From Neurospora crassa OR74A (Eukaryota; Ascomycota; Sordariomycetes; Sordariales; Sordariaceae), in the NCBI RefSeq assembly GCF_000182925.2, contig NC_026505.1:2914001-2978000 (forward strand): a stretch of 64,000 nucleotides of DNA, in the 5' to 3' direction. Positions 10,766-20,902 of the stretch are shown piece after piece. Position 1 is the first letter of the stretch, and every line of letters starts with the position of its first letter. A model generated the notes under the pieces. It was given only the letters and a program-made list of their open reading frames with translations. It did not search any database and was not told the DNA's origin. Both the position numbers and the translations under genes were made by a program.

Positions 10766-11215
10766 TTTGCGAGCGGACGGTAACGCTGTTTGCTTTGGCA
10801 TCAGAAATAGGGAGGCTGGGTAGGTTAGTATAATCGTGGAAACACGGAATCAGATGGTCCATGAATGATATTGGACACACATTGCAGCATTGAAGCAAAC
10901 GTTAACTTGAATGAAAATTGAAAATCGTGTCTATGACTGTGCCACGGCCTAGCCTAAACGCCTTGCTCCCTCTATCCGGTCTATCTAACAAATAAGAGAA
11001 TAGAACTTTTCTGACACCAATTCTAAACTCCAAGTGATAATCTGAAATGCCCCGTGTCTATCTCAGTCCTCGTGGTGTCGTCAAGGAAACAAAACAAAAC
11101 GTTTGTGCATGTAAAAACCAAGGTAACGTAAATGCCAGGTTGGGTATCTTTGTCATGATCAATAACAGGGATGTGTCTCCTTCAGTCGTGTGCTTCTCTC
11201 GCGGTCCCGTGTCAA
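10766..11215. other. Convergent 3' intergenic region
   Basis: 450 bp between the stops of the carbonic anhydrase and the DEAD-box helicase genes. Nothing beyond probable 3' UTRs is seen. Confidence 0.5.
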
Positions 11216-13306
11216 TTAGAAGGCTTCACGCCTGTTGTCCTCGCGTCTCGGTCTCTTGTTCCGGGAACCGCCAGAAGAGCCGGGAGGGGCAGAATCGTCA
11301 CGCGGCTTCTTGAAGCTACTGTTCCTGTCACCACCGGCACCACCAGGACCACCACGTCCTCTACCGCCGAAGCCACCGCGGCCGCGGCCACCACCACGAG
11401 GAGCGCCTCCATTAGGACCATTGCCAAAGAAGGAAGCATCCACATCGCGGGCAGCATCACGGCCACCATCACGGCCAGCATCACGACCAGCATCACGACC
11501 ACCACCGCGGGGGGCAGATTGGTTCGGCCTGTTGCCGCCATTCCGCTGTCCTCTCAGAGATGGGCCGGTATTCTTGATCAGGCCAGGAACACCCTTGAGG
11601 CCCATCTTGCCAATTGTAGACGCCTCAATGGCCGGGGGCTCCTCGCAGCCGAGGGAGAAGGCGTAGCGATTGGCGACCTGGACCATCTGGGCGGGAGTGA
11701 TCTTCATCTTGCTGCGCATAGTGTTGACGAAGCCAAGATATGCAACGTAGGCCTGGGCCTTGACCTGATCGGGAACCTTGGCCAGTGACTGGCTGATGAT
11801 CGAGGCCGAGTCGACGGCGGCCGCCTTGGGATGGTCCAGCTTGGACTGGGCCATGGGGAACTGGCGGTTGCGCTCCACAAACCAAAAATCTTCGGGGGTG
11901 ATAATCATGACGGCGCGGCCACCTTTGCCGGCGCGACCGGTTCTTCCGACACGGTGAACGTACTGCTCGCTGTTGAGGGGAATTCCGACCTGGATGACAA
12001 GGTGGATATCGGGAAAGTCCAAGCCACGTCCAACCACGTCCGAGGCAAAGAGGATACCGCTGTCGGTGTTCTTGAACTCCTCGGTCGTCCTGGTGCGTTG
12101 CGCCTGGTTCATGCGCGATTGCATCTGCCACACAGGTAGCTTCGCGGGGGAAGCGCCACCCGTGTGACCGAAAAGGGTGTACAACAGAGCGGCCTGTCTG
12201 GCGGTTGAGCAGAACACGACAGCCTTGAGCTTGGGGTTGTCATAGCGTTCAGCTGACAGAAGGTTGTGCAGAGTGGGGAGGACATCGTCAACTGAATCGA
12301 CCTTCATGTATGACTGAGGGACGCTGTTGATGGTGGGGGCCTCGTTTTCGTCGACAGTGGAGATGTGAGCGTGCTTGGGAGCGAGAACGTGGTGCAGCAC
12401 TTTGTGGATCGACGGAGGGAGCGTGGCACTGAAGCACATGCCCTGCCAGCCAGCCTGTTGCTTCTTAGGCAAGCTTGTGAGGATTTTGGTCAGGGCGGGC
12501 AAAAAGCCTTGATCAAGCATGCAGTCGGCCTCATCCAGGACCAAGCAGCGGAGGTTGTTGAACTTTTGCCTTACCCGCTCGTCGGAAAGGTAATCGTCAA
12601 GACGTCCGGGGGTGGCCACGAGGATGGTGGGCTTGCCACGAAGGAACTTGCTGAGACTGGAGGCCTTGGCGCTACCACCAACGGCAAGATGGCACTCGAA
12701 GCGGGGATTGCACTGGCTGACCAGCTTCTCGCACTCATCCACGATCTGCTGGGCGAGCTCACGCGTGGGAGCCAGGATCAACAAGGCAACCTGGGAAGGG
12801 TCAAGGTCCTTGGCGTTCAAGAGCGTGTGCAAGGCGGGGAGAAGGAAGGCAATGGTCTTGCCGGTACCGGTCTTGGCTTGGACGAGGCAGTCCTGGGTGA
12901 AGGAGCCCATGTTGAGGACCTTTTCCTGAACGGGCGTCATGTTTGCATAGCCCATGGCGTCGAGGGCCTTGAGCAGGCGGGCATCGAGGCGGCCAGCCAT
13001 ATCGGCGTATACACCCGGCATGTCGGCGACGGGGGCGGGAGAGACTTGGGGAGCGGGAGCAACAGCAGCAGCCTCCTGGTGAGAGGGCCCAGAGGTCGAG
13101 AAAGAAGCTGTACGAGGGGTGAGACCGTTGCGGTAGGCGAGCTGTTGAAGTGTCTGGCCAGTCGAGAGTCTGGCTGGAACGGTGGCAGAAGAGTGAAGCA
13201 GAAGTGAGGTGAGAGGGTATGAGACAGGTTGGGACAAAGAGGCACCAAGGACGCGATTGGTTGATCGGGTAAGAAGGCGAGAGATGGAGGGACTGGCCTT
13301 CATCAT
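11216..13306 (-). CDS. mss116: Mitochondrial DEAD-box RNA helicase, Mss116 type
   Basis: Intronless, 696 aa from the ATG at 13306. The frame extends 50 codons further upstream to 13456, but those codons are UTR-like and would bury the targeting signal. The N-terminus (MMKASPSISRLLTRSTNRV..., with ASFSTSG near residue 70) is a typical mitochondrial presequence. All helicase motifs are visible: AKTGTGKT (about residues 144-151), PTRELAQQ, ATPGRLDDY, VLDEADCML (about residue 257), SATLP, the motif IV-VI region with FASDVVGRGLDFP, and HRVGRTGRAGKGG. The C-terminus is a long RGG/RD-rich tail (GGGRDAGRD repeats, GGRGRGG) ending in a basic cluster KRPRRED. Mss116-type helicases act as RNA chaperones for group I/II intron splicing and mitochondrial translation. 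The tail favours non-specific RNA binding. Confidence 0.9.
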   Translation of the reverse strand: MMKASPSISRLLTRSTNRVLGASLSQPVSYPLTSLLLHSSATVPARLSTGQTLQQLAYRNGLTPRTASFSTSGPSHQEAAAVAPAPQVSPAPVADMPGVYADMAGRLDARLLKALDAMGYANMTPVQEKVLNMGSFTQDCLVQAKTGTGKTIAFLLPALHTLLNAKDLDPSQVALLILAPTRELAQQIVDECEKLVSQCNPRFECHLAVGGSAKASSLSKFLRGKPTILVATPGRLDDYLSDERVRQKFNNLRCLVLDEADCMLDQGFLPALTKILTSLPKKQQAGWQGMCFSATLPPSIHKVLHHVLAPKHAHISTVDENEAPTINSVPQSYMKVDSVDDVLPTLHNLLSAERYDNPKLKAVVFCSTARQAALLYTLFGHTGGASPAKLPVWQMQSRMNQAQRTRTTEEFKNTDSGILFASDVVGRGLDFPDIHLVIQVGIPLNSEQYVHRVGRTGRAGKGGRAVMIITPEDFWFVERNRQFPMAQSKLDHPKAAAVDSASIISQSLAKVPDQVKAQAYVAYLGFVNTMRSKMKITPAQMVQVANRYAFSLGCEEPPAIEASTIGKMGLKGVPGLIKNTGPSLRGQRNGGNRPNQSAPRGGGRDAGRDAGRDGGRDAARDVDASFFGNGPNGGAPRGGGRGRGGFGGRGRGGPGGAGGDRNSSFKKPRDDSAPPGSSGGSRNKRPRREDNRREAF

Positions 13307-14556
13307 CGAGTGAAAAGAGAACAATGAAGGAAGATGAGGATGAGGAAGGGCGATGTAGTGGTGAAAGGGAAGGAGTGCCAGGTGGAAGAGAGCAGAGGTA
13401 GGTAAGACCCAAAAAGGGAAGGGAAGGACGTTTGCTGCCAAGCCACGTCGTCCCAAGTGAAAGTTTCGACAGGACCCTAGTGCCAGTACAGGGCAGTTAT
13501 CATTGGCCCAGGTATCGACTAACAGTGGGCTTCTAGCTTACCTCTAGTGTACTGAGGCGAAAGGGGGGAAATGGGGCGTTAAGACGGGGCTGTTCCAGAA
13601 TTCAGGATGCCGTTACAGTGGGGTGGTGCGGCTGACATGGACGTGCGAGAATGGAACTGAACCTAGAACCCCCGCCACCCTTTCGATTTGCGCCTGCCAC
13701 GGCTGAGGTGCCAAGCTCCTGTTCCTGAAAAGTGGGTCTAACCGACCACTCTTTCCCAAAAATAGGAAAAAGAAAACAATGATTCCGTTGCGACAACAAA
13801 AGGAAGGATCCCTACCGACGACATCTTTCTTTGTTCGATCTCTGCCCTCAGAGGTGTCCTTTCACTGCAGCGTGCTTACCCCTCATTGATCCTAGGTTCA
13901 TCACACTCACTTTGGCAGGTGGTTCTTGGTCTGATCGATTGATGCTCAAACGCAAACTCGGGGTTAGGATCTCCAGCCACGGCTTTCATGATGGGGGCCT
14001 CACTCCTCACTACTGCTCACTCTTCACGTCTTTACTGTTTGCAGACGTGGACAGCATTATGGAACAGAGCTAACAGCATATGCCACACATTCCCGACTTT
14101 TTACCATTACACGCCTTCTTCGTTTACCAGCTTACAAATCCCCATCGTCTTTGGCAGCAAGGGACCAGGATGCTGCCCTGCTCCGTTATTCTGTCAACAA
14201 TGGGCTTGAAAACACCAAAGGCTCAACCCTGGATGGCTTTTGTCTGGTTCATCTACAATGGGTTGAATGCCCTGTCTCATTGTCCTCGAACTCGACTCGG
14301 AAGTGGCTTCATTGTTCTCGTCATCGCTGACAATGGCTCCTTTGCTCGTCCCGCCCGGCCGTGATCTACTCGGCAGTTTGTCCTTGTTCGTCGACTATTG
14401 TGGTCGCCTCGATCAAGCCGATATCATGATTCTCTTTGGCCGTTATAAGCCTTCACCCCCGGCACCAAGTTAGAAGCCTCCAGTTGTTCACAGAACACAA
14501 AAGACAACCGACCAAACCAACAGGACGACCAAGAAAAACCGCAACATCAACACACA
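13307..14556. promoter_or_regulatory. Divergent promoter region, helicase / triple C48 gene
   Basis: 1.25 kb between divergent start codons. No supported gene. The last 60 bases before the ATG at 14557 are A/C-rich, consistent with a 5' UTR. Confidence 0.5.
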
Positions 14557-17500
14557 ATGGCTACTTCGAATGCCGCTGATGGCATCCAGTTTGCCACTAG
14601 TTCGTCCATCATACCTCAAGACATAGACCCTGGTAAACATCATGTTGACCCTCATCTGGCAAATTTCGACTTGCGACAACATATCGACTTCAACATAAGC
14701 CCGGAAGATCTCCACGAATGCTGGCTGCCTCCCTACAATGCGCTATGCAATGAAAACTGGGATGAATTCTACAATGCCTGGAAGCGGGTTCAAATTCCGT
14801 ACCTCGACTGCAATGACTTTGGAGACACTCTCCAGACCATGTCCCACGATACCCGTATCGCCTATCAGCAACAGCATAACGGTCTTTGCGCGTTGCGTCA
14901 CGCCTTCCGCAGACAGGGTGATGCCTACATAGCCCCTGAAGACTTTGATTACTGTCCTGGTACTGTGCCAAGCTCGCCGTCGAAAGAAGCCATTCATCAC
15001 TTCGCGTACCGACTCATCTCGATGGTCCAAAAGCAAGAGCAAGCGGTTCTTGGCCAATTCGACGGTGGCGCCAAGGGAGGTAGTCCGGGAAAGTGGTGGA
15101 TTGCCCCGCCGGATCAAAGCATTGAGCTCCCTTCAGTTGAAACCCCAGACAAGGCACAGCCTGATGGAGATGGCGATGGTTTCACTGAGCTCGGTGCATT
15201 GGATAAAGCTAGACTCGAAGCAGCGGACTACACCGTCCACTGGGTGTGCTACCAGAACAGTCACTTAGCCGTCATTATTAGGGAGAGAGTTACCGGTCAC
15301 ACATGGTACTTCGACTCTCTTAATACACCCAAAGACGACGCTACGGTATATCTCAACGAGAAGCACCAATCTGTTCTTTCTAGTCTTCACAAGTGGCTTA
15401 GCAAAAACAAAGATGACTTTTCCGTCGTTCCCGATGGAAGTCGCCACCGTCATGTACAGGTCATTCCTCAAGACTTACCCTGGACGTGTGGCCTGCACGC
15501 CATTGCTCACGCCTTAGCCTTCCTTCGCTTTGGCCTCTTGGGCTGGCACGAGATTCCTACGTATGCGAGGGAAAAAACCGACAAGGTGAAGTTGACAAAG
15601 TTCAGACATGATATGATGAAGGCAATGGAGCTATCAATGGGATTTAGGCCACCCCCGCGCATGAATGCCAGTAACAAGATCCCACTCCCTGAACACTATG
15701 ATCATCAGCTTGATCTCAGCACATTTCGCTTTCCTACGTACCCAAGTGTCGGTGTTGAGAAAAAAGATCTCCACAGTTGCGACAACTTCCCTTTTAACTG
15801 GCCTTTTCCGGAGAATCTCGATAACAAGCACGATAAAACTCTCCGAGAAAACTATCGGCGTGTACACGTCGAGTGTTATGATGGAGTCTCACTTGGGCAT
15901 GGGAGTCTAGATCCCTTCTCTCGCAAGGTGTATTCAGATCTTCACAATGGGTTGTATAAAATGAGGAATCACGACCTTCTTGAGGGTGAAGAGGTACATT
16001 TTCATGCAACAAGGTTGATGAAAATCATTCAAGATCAGGAGGGTGCAGCTTTGGGACCAGCCAAAGAAGACAACCAAGACTGGTGGCTAGCCCCGATTTC
16101 ATACGCGATTAGATGTGAGAGAAACGAAGACACTGGCGAAAACTCGGCAAAAAGCGCATCCATCTTGCCACCGGAGACATTCAATGATGAGTTCTTCAAG
16201 AGAGAGTGCGGAGATAGGTCCAAGGATCGCGACCAGTTTGAAAACGCCAAATACACTGTTCACTGGGTACATTACCGTGATTCCCATCAGAAGGACAAAG
16301 GAGTCTTTGAGCACTGGGCAGTCATAATCCGCGAAAAGGCCACAAATTTTGCATGGTACTTTGACTCCACAAAAAAGGATCGAAAACAGCGCAAAGATCG
16401 TGCAATTGATGCCTTCAACGAATGGCTAGTAAAGTGCAGAGAACCTAATTCCGACTTCCCAAAGGAAGTCACTCAGAGCTTCCTTGTCCCGGCTCCGCAG
16501 CAATCATCTGGATGGGAATGCAGCCTTCACGCTATCGCGCACTCAGTGGCCTTTATCCGCTTTGGTATTTTGGGCTGGCACGCACTTCCGCTTGAAGCAA
16601 TTGCGCTTGAAGAGGGCTCTAAGGGAACTGGAGATCAGACTGCTGCTTCAGCCCCTTCAGATCGTTCAGAAAGGTTGTGTGAAACAATGATAAGCTCCTT
16701 ACACGGCCTAATGGGAGTCTCTTTGCCATCCACCACTTCCAAAGATGATGGAAACGGGACTGTTGAGGCTGTTTCAGGATCAAACAAGAATACAAACTCA
16801 AACTCTGCTAATAAGACCAACGCGAGCTCTTCTAGAAACTCCAACCCAGGACGGTCCGGGAAATCTAACCAAGGAGGCTCTGCACGTAAACCTTCGAACG
16901 CCATGGCAAAATCCAGCCAGCCGCCAGGCAAAAATTCCGCCGTAACTGAGACCATTCCAAGACATCATGGGAATAAACATGCTGTGCCTCATCCCAATTT
17001 CTTTAACAAAGTCCAATATGAGAAACAACGCGCAGAATTTCGGTTTCCTACCTATCCATCCATACCTTTACGGGCAGAGTATGTCCGTTCAGTCAATGAG
17101 GAGCCGTTCAACGCCAAAATGACGCTCGACAAGGTTTATGCCTATTCTCAGGTGTCTACACACAAATCGCCATCTTGCGATCGTGTCACACTCAATCAGT
17201 CTCCCTACGCCGAACAAGCCTTTGCAGATATTAACGACGCTTTACTAAATTCGCGCCGTGGTGACTGGCTCGATGGCAAAGGGATGTATCATCTAGCCAG
17301 TCGACTCATTACGTATGTCCAGAAGGAAAACCCTGTCATTCCATTGGGACCTTTTGAGAATGGACAGTGGTGGATCGCGCCACACCCCTTTATAATCGAT
17401 GTCCCCGACCCGGATGATGACTCGAATCTGCAACCAGCGCGAACATTCTCGGACGTAGACCAAAATGTCTGGGGTTTTGACAGCTCCGATTTTGGAGAGG

Positions 17501-19809
17501 TTGAGGAGCGGTTGTTCAATCAAGCCCGCTACACGGTTCACTTTATTCACCATCCTACCCACTGGACAGTAATCGTCCGGGAAGCCGAAACCGGTCACCT
17601 GTGGCACTTTGATTCCCTGGCCCGTGGCTTGGGGAGGTTCAGAAGAGCTATCGATGCTTTTGAAGATTGGCTTCGTCGCTGTAACAAACCGATTCCCGCA
17701 ACGAGTCAGGCATTCCAGGTTCCCGTCACACTGCAAACCCGAAATTGGGAGTGCAGCTTGCATGCCATTGCGAGTGCCATGGCAATGCTCCGATTCGGCA
17801 TTCTTGGTTGGGACAAGTTGCCGTGTCTCGCCCTGGAGACCGATCCGGATCCGGTTGGTCCGGCTGGTAGCGTGACCGCGGACAACCTCACAGAGATAAT
17901 GAAGCGATCTTTACATGGCATCTTCGGTCTCATGCTGGATGAAGATATTCCCAATGTCGCCCAAAGAAAGAAGCAAGAGCAGGATGACGAGGCACTATTG
18001 ATGGCAATGCAGGATGATTCCATAATGAACCGGGCCAACATGTCATTCGATGCAGTGATCGATTCAGTGACAAATAACCCGAGTGAGTTGGAAATTCTGA
18101 ATCAGCAGGAGCGAATGGCGCGAGAGGCACGGGAGAAGAATAGAAAGGAACAGAAGGAGAAGGACGACAGGGAGATGAAGGAGCGGGACCTGAGGGCGCG
18201 AGAGGAACAGGAACAGAAACAAAAAGAGGAACAGGCGCAGGCGCAGGAGCTCGAGAAGGAGAAGGAGAGGGAGCTCGAGAAGGACAGGGAGCTCGAGAAG
18301 GACAGGGAGCTCGAGAAGGAGAGGGAGCTCGAGAAGGAGAGGGAGCTCGAGAAGGAGAGGGAGCTCGAGAAGGAGAGGGAGCTCGAGAAGGAGAGGGAGC
18401 TCGAGAAGGAGAGGGAGCTCGAGAAGGAGAGGGAGCTCGAGAAGGAGAGGGAGCTCGAGAAGGAAAAGGAGCTCGAGAAGGAGAGAGAGCTCGAGAAGGA
18501 GAGAGAGCTCGAGAAGGAGAGGGAGCTCGAGAAGGAGAGAGAGCTCGAGAAGGAGAGGGAGCTCGAGAAGGAGAGGGAGCTCGAGAAGGAGAGGGAGCTC
18601 GAGAAGGAGAGAGAGCTCGAGAAGGAGAGGGAGCTCGAGAAGGAGAGGGAGCTCGAGAAGGAAAAGGAGCTCGAGAAGGAGAGAGAGCTCGAGAAGGAGA
18701 GAGAGCTCGAGAAGGAGAAGGAGCTCGAGAAGGAGAGAGAGCGGGAGAAGGAGCTCGAGAAGGAGAGAGAGCTCGAGAAGGAGAAGGAGCTCGAGAAGGA
18801 GAGAGAGCGGGAGAAGGAGCTCGAGAAGGAAAGGGAAAAGGAGAAGGAGAGGGAGCTCGAGAAGGAGAAGGAGAAGGAGAAGGAGAAGGAGAAGGAGCAG
18901 CAAGGGGCTTCCAACTCTCTTAAACGTGGAGCGGCAGATGACGATGATGATGAGCCGTCAGGTCGATCAAGCAAGAGGTCCAAGCATACCCCTGAAGACA
19001 ACCCCACGCAGAATCCCGCTCTGAGCCCCAACAAGAAGAGAAAGACACCACCACCAGACACCGAGCCAAAGCCAGCTAAACGAGCCAAGGGGGAGCCGGC
19101 TACGAGATCGAGTGAGAGGCAACGAAAAGCCGCCGAAAAGGCAGAGGCTGCTCAGGAGGCAGAGGCTGCTCAAGAGGCAGAGGCTGCTCAGGAGGCAGAG
19201 GCTGCTCAAGAGGCAGAGGCTGCTGAGGAGGTAGAAGCTGCTGAGGAGGTAGAAGCTGCTGAGGAGGTAGAAGCTGCTGAGGAGTCAGATGATGACGTTG
19301 AGGAGCTTACTTGGAGGGATTCCAGGAGGGCCAGATTTAGAGCAATGCGCAAGGCCGATCTGATAGAAGAGTGCAGAAGAAGGCTAATTGCTGGACCTGG
19401 CGACGAGCATAGAACCCTCACCTATAGGGCTGAAAAAACCGTCGAAGGTCTCATCGACGCGTTGATGTGGTACGACGAACCCGAGGGGTACGAGGAAGAT
19501 CTTGAAGAAAAGGGTTGGGAGGAGTTGAAGGAAATGTGTAAGACAACGTACAAGTTGTATTACAGCGGGAAAAAAGTGGAGGTTATGAGAGACAGGTTGA
19601 GGTGGTTCTATGCCGAGCAACAACGCCATGTTCGGGCGCTTATTGAGCAGGAAGAAATACCTCCTGATTGGAAAGAGCAGGACGAGGTGGAAGATGAGGA
19701 TGAGGATGAGGATGAGGATGAGGATGATGATGATGAGGAGGAGGAGGAGGATGAGGAGGATGAGGATGAGGATGAGGAGTCTTCCGAGGAGGTTTCTGAG
19801 GAACCGTAG
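14557..19809 (+). CDS. Protein with three tandem Ulp1-like (C48) cysteine-protease domains and a Glu/Lys coiled coil
   Basis: Intronless, 1750 aa. Three diverged copies of a roughly 330-residue unit occupy about residues 25-370, 388-735 and 826-1130. Each has a WW(I/L)AP block, then YTVH(W/F), a His, a Trp-(Tyr/His)-Phe-Asp, a Gln and a Cys. The sets are H236/D253/Q305/C311, H586/D603/Q649/C655 and H1002/D1019/Q1060/C1066. His-Asp spacing is 17 and Gln-Cys spacing is 6 in all three, matching the clan CE/C48 catalytic layout; copy 1 has His-Leu where the others have His-Trp. Units are followed by (A/G)-rich LHAIA helices and RFG(I/L)LGW. The rest comprises an E/K/R coiled coil (about 1190-1448, ELEKER repeats), an NLS-like KKRKTPPP...KPAKRAKG near 1494, EAAQEA repeats, a SAP-like stretch (about 1590-1690) and a Glu/Asp tail. 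Probable nuclear deSUMOylase-like or scaffold protein. Activity is inferred only. Confidence 0.85.
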   Translation: MATSNAADGIQFATSSSIIPQDIDPGKHHVDPHLANFDLRQHIDFNISPEDLHECWLPPYNALCNENWDEFYNAWKRVQIPYLDCNDFGDTLQTMSHDTRIAYQQQHNGLCALRHAFRRQGDAYIAPEDFDYCPGTVPSSPSKEAIHHFAYRLISMVQKQEQAVLGQFDGGAKGGSPGKWWIAPPDQSIELPSVETPDKAQPDGDGDGFTELGALDKARLEAADYTVHWVCYQNSHLAVIIRERVTGHTWYFDSLNTPKDDATVYLNEKHQSVLSSLHKWLSKNKDDFSVVPDGSRHRHVQVIPQDLPWTCGLHAIAHALAFLRFGLLGWHEIPTYAREKTDKVKLTKFRHDMMKAMELSMGFRPPPRMNASNKIPLPEHYDHQLDLSTFRFPTYPSVGVEKKDLHSCDNFPFNWPFPENLDNKHDKTLRENYRRVHVECYDGVSLGHGSLDPFSRKVYSDLHNGLYKMRNHDLLEGEEVHFHATRLMKIIQDQEGAALGPAKEDNQDWWLAPISYAIRCERNEDTGENSAKSASILPPETFNDEFFKRECGDRSKDRDQFENAKYTVHWVHYRDSHQKDKGVFEHWAVIIREKATNFAWYFDSTKKDRKQRKDRAIDAFNEWLVKCREPNSDFPKEVTQSFLVPAPQQSSGWECSLHAIAHSVAFIRFGILGWHALPLEAIALEEGSKGTGDQTAASAPSDRSERLCETMISSLHGLMGVSLPSTTSKDDGNGTVEAVSGSNKNTNSNSANKTNASSSRNSNPGRSGKSNQGGSARKPSNAMAKSSQPPGKNSAVTETIPRHHGNKHAVPHPNFFNKVQYEKQRAEFRFPTYPSIPLRAEYVRSVNEEPFNAKMTLDKVYAYSQVSTHKSPSCDRVTLNQSPYAEQAFADINDALLNSRRGDWLDGKGMYHLASRLITYVQKENPVIPLGPFENGQWWIAPHPFIIDVPDPDDDSNLQPARTFSDVDQNVWGFDSSDFGEVEERLFNQARYTVHFIHHPTHWTVIVREAETGHLWHFDSLARGLGRFRRAIDAFEDWLRRCNKPIPATSQAFQVPVTLQTRNWECSLHAIASAMAMLRFGILGWDKLPCLALETDPDPVGPAGSVTADNLTEIMKRSLHGIFGLMLDEDIPNVAQRKKQEQDDEALLMAMQDDSIMNRANMSFDAVIDSVTNNPSELEILNQQERMAREAREKNRKEQKEKDDREMKERDLRAREEQEQKQKEEQAQAQELEKEKERELEKDRELEKDRELEKERELEKERELEKERELEKERELEKERELEKERELEKERELEKERELEKEKELEKERELEKERELEKERELEKERELEKERELEKERELEKERELEKERELEKERELEKERELEKEKELEKERELEKERELEKEKELEKEREREKELEKERELEKEKELEKEREREKELEKEREKEKERELEKEKEKEKEKEKEQQGASNSLKRGAADDDDDEPSGRSSKRSKHTPEDNPTQNPALSPNKKRKTPPPDTEPKPAKRAKGEPATRSSERQRKAAEKAEAAQEAEAAQEAEAAQEAEAAQEAEAAEEVEAAEEVEAAEEVEAAEESDDDVEELTWRDSRRARFRAMRKADLIEECRRRLIAGPGDEHRTLTYRAEKTVEGLIDALMWYDEPEGYEEDLEEKGWEELKEMCKTTYKLYYSGKKVEVMRDRLRWFYAEQQRHVRALIEQEEIPPDWKEQDEVEDEDEDEDEDEDDDDEEEEEDEEDEDEDEESSEEVSEEP
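18247..18900 (+). repeat. 18-bp coding minisatellite (ELEKER repeat)
   Basis: About 33 head-to-tail copies of an 18-bp unit, consensus gagctcgagaaggagagg, encode Glu-Leu-Glu-Lys-Glu-Arg within the triple C48 gene. Variants are mostly third-position (agg/aga) or AGG to AAG changes. The 3' end degrades into 6-bp gagaag repeats. The unit is a multiple of three, so copy-number change keeps the frame. The encoded stretch is a predicted long single helix or coiled coil. Confidence 0.95.
19138..19281 (+). repeat. Second short coding repeat (EAAQEA / EAAEEV)
   Basis: About eight copies of an 18-bp unit of the form gcagaggctgctcaggag in the same gene, shifting from EAAQEA to EVEAAE. The frame is preserved. 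Together with the upstream minisatellite it shows two independent expansions of the same period in one gene. Confidence 0.85.
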
Positions 19810-20830
19810 ATTAAGGATCAGTGAACCTGAAAGAGGTGGTGTTACTTTGGTTGGAGTTTGGCTAAGATCACGGGGGTATTGTTTTTGTATACATCGGTTT
19901 GGTTCGTATTAAAGGCGTTTTGGTTAGGTGCGGCTTGTTTTGGTAGTTTACTATTTGTGTCTTCGAAGATTTGCCAGCTGTTCTGTTGTCTGTCTCATTT
20001 GTTCTTGGAAATAGAATTTGTTTCGACGATGTTTACAGTAATTAGTATGGTCTGGAGGGGAATGGCCATGAGCTTGGGATTGAAGAAGTATACCATATCA
20101 AAAGTAAGTGTGGGATACTCAGGTTCTCAAAAAGAATATAGTGACATGATAATCTGAACAGTACGAGTGTGCAGTTGCTTGGTGACATCAAAAACAACCT
20201 ATCTTGAGGTGGCATGTGCTAGAGAGGGGTTTGTAATTTGCCTCGTATGCCTCTTCTCTCAAATTGTACGACTCTGTCCTATGATCTCCTATATGTGAAT
20301 AGTAAGTATGCCATATTGGCGGAATTGTCGTTGGCCAGCTGCCCGGCTGGTCAGCCATACTGTTCTATCTGGCCATACAACTGACGGTGACAGTCCCTGG
20401 GGATGTGTAGAGTGTACCGGAACAATCCGGCCTCAACAATCTTTGACGAGATCTCAAAACTATCGCACATATCACAACGTCGAATTGAATAATTCGGGAC
20501 AGCAATCGACACAACCGAAACCCCAGACATTAACGCATATATGTACGAACCAAGACGTCCGCATCGGTTGAATATGCAGCAGAACCAATGACCTTAGCAT
20601 CGCCTTTGGATGCAGCAAGGCGTATATAAAAAGAATAGAACAACAACGGCCAACATGTAACGGAAGAAGAAGACGGAACCGACGAGTAGACAAGAAAAAG
20701 TCGATGTTGTTCGGGGAGAAAGAGCAAAAGAAAGAAAGGACGCCGAAACACCAGGGAGGGGCATATGAGTGAAAGGAAAGAAGAAAAAAAATGTAAAAAA
20801 AGAGGCGCGTTTGGAAACGCCGGGAATTGA
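19810..20830. other. Intergenic region, 3' of the C48 gene to tRNA-Lys
   Basis: No supported gene. The region is A/T-rich after the stop (3' UTR-like). An A-run at 20795-20801 lies downstream of the minus-strand tRNA and is described separately. Confidence 0.5.
20794..20801 (-). terminator. RNA polymerase III terminator for tRNA-Lys
   Basis: On the minus strand a run of seven T residues begins about 30 bases after the tRNA 3' end, followed by a second T-run. This is the usual Pol III stop signal. Confidence 0.6.
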
Positions 20831-20902
20831 GCCCGACGTGGGGGTCGAACCCACAACCTTGAGATTAAGAGTCTCACGCTCTACCGATTGAGCTAGCCGG
20901 GC
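20831..20902 (-). tRNA. tRNA-Lys (anticodon CTT)
   Basis: 72 bases read on the minus strand, starting GCCCGGCTAGCTCAATCGG. The acceptor stem closes GCCCGGC with GTCGGGC (one G-U pair). The A box TAGCTCAATCGGTAGAGC and B box GGTTCGACCCC are intact. The anticodon stem GAGAC/ATCTC-type loop displays CTT in GACTCTTAATC. There is no intron and no encoded CCA, as expected for a nuclear tRNA gene. Confidence 0.97.

Noticed and set aside
12365-13207. 280-codon plus-strand frame in the helicase region
   Set aside because: Antisense shadow of a gene with complete DEAD-box motifs; no family resemblance.
18064-19088. Long minus-strand open frames (up to 328 codons) rich in Ser/Leu
   Set aside because: They are the antisense reading of the 18-bp Glu/Lys repeat; low complexity forces open frames in several phases.
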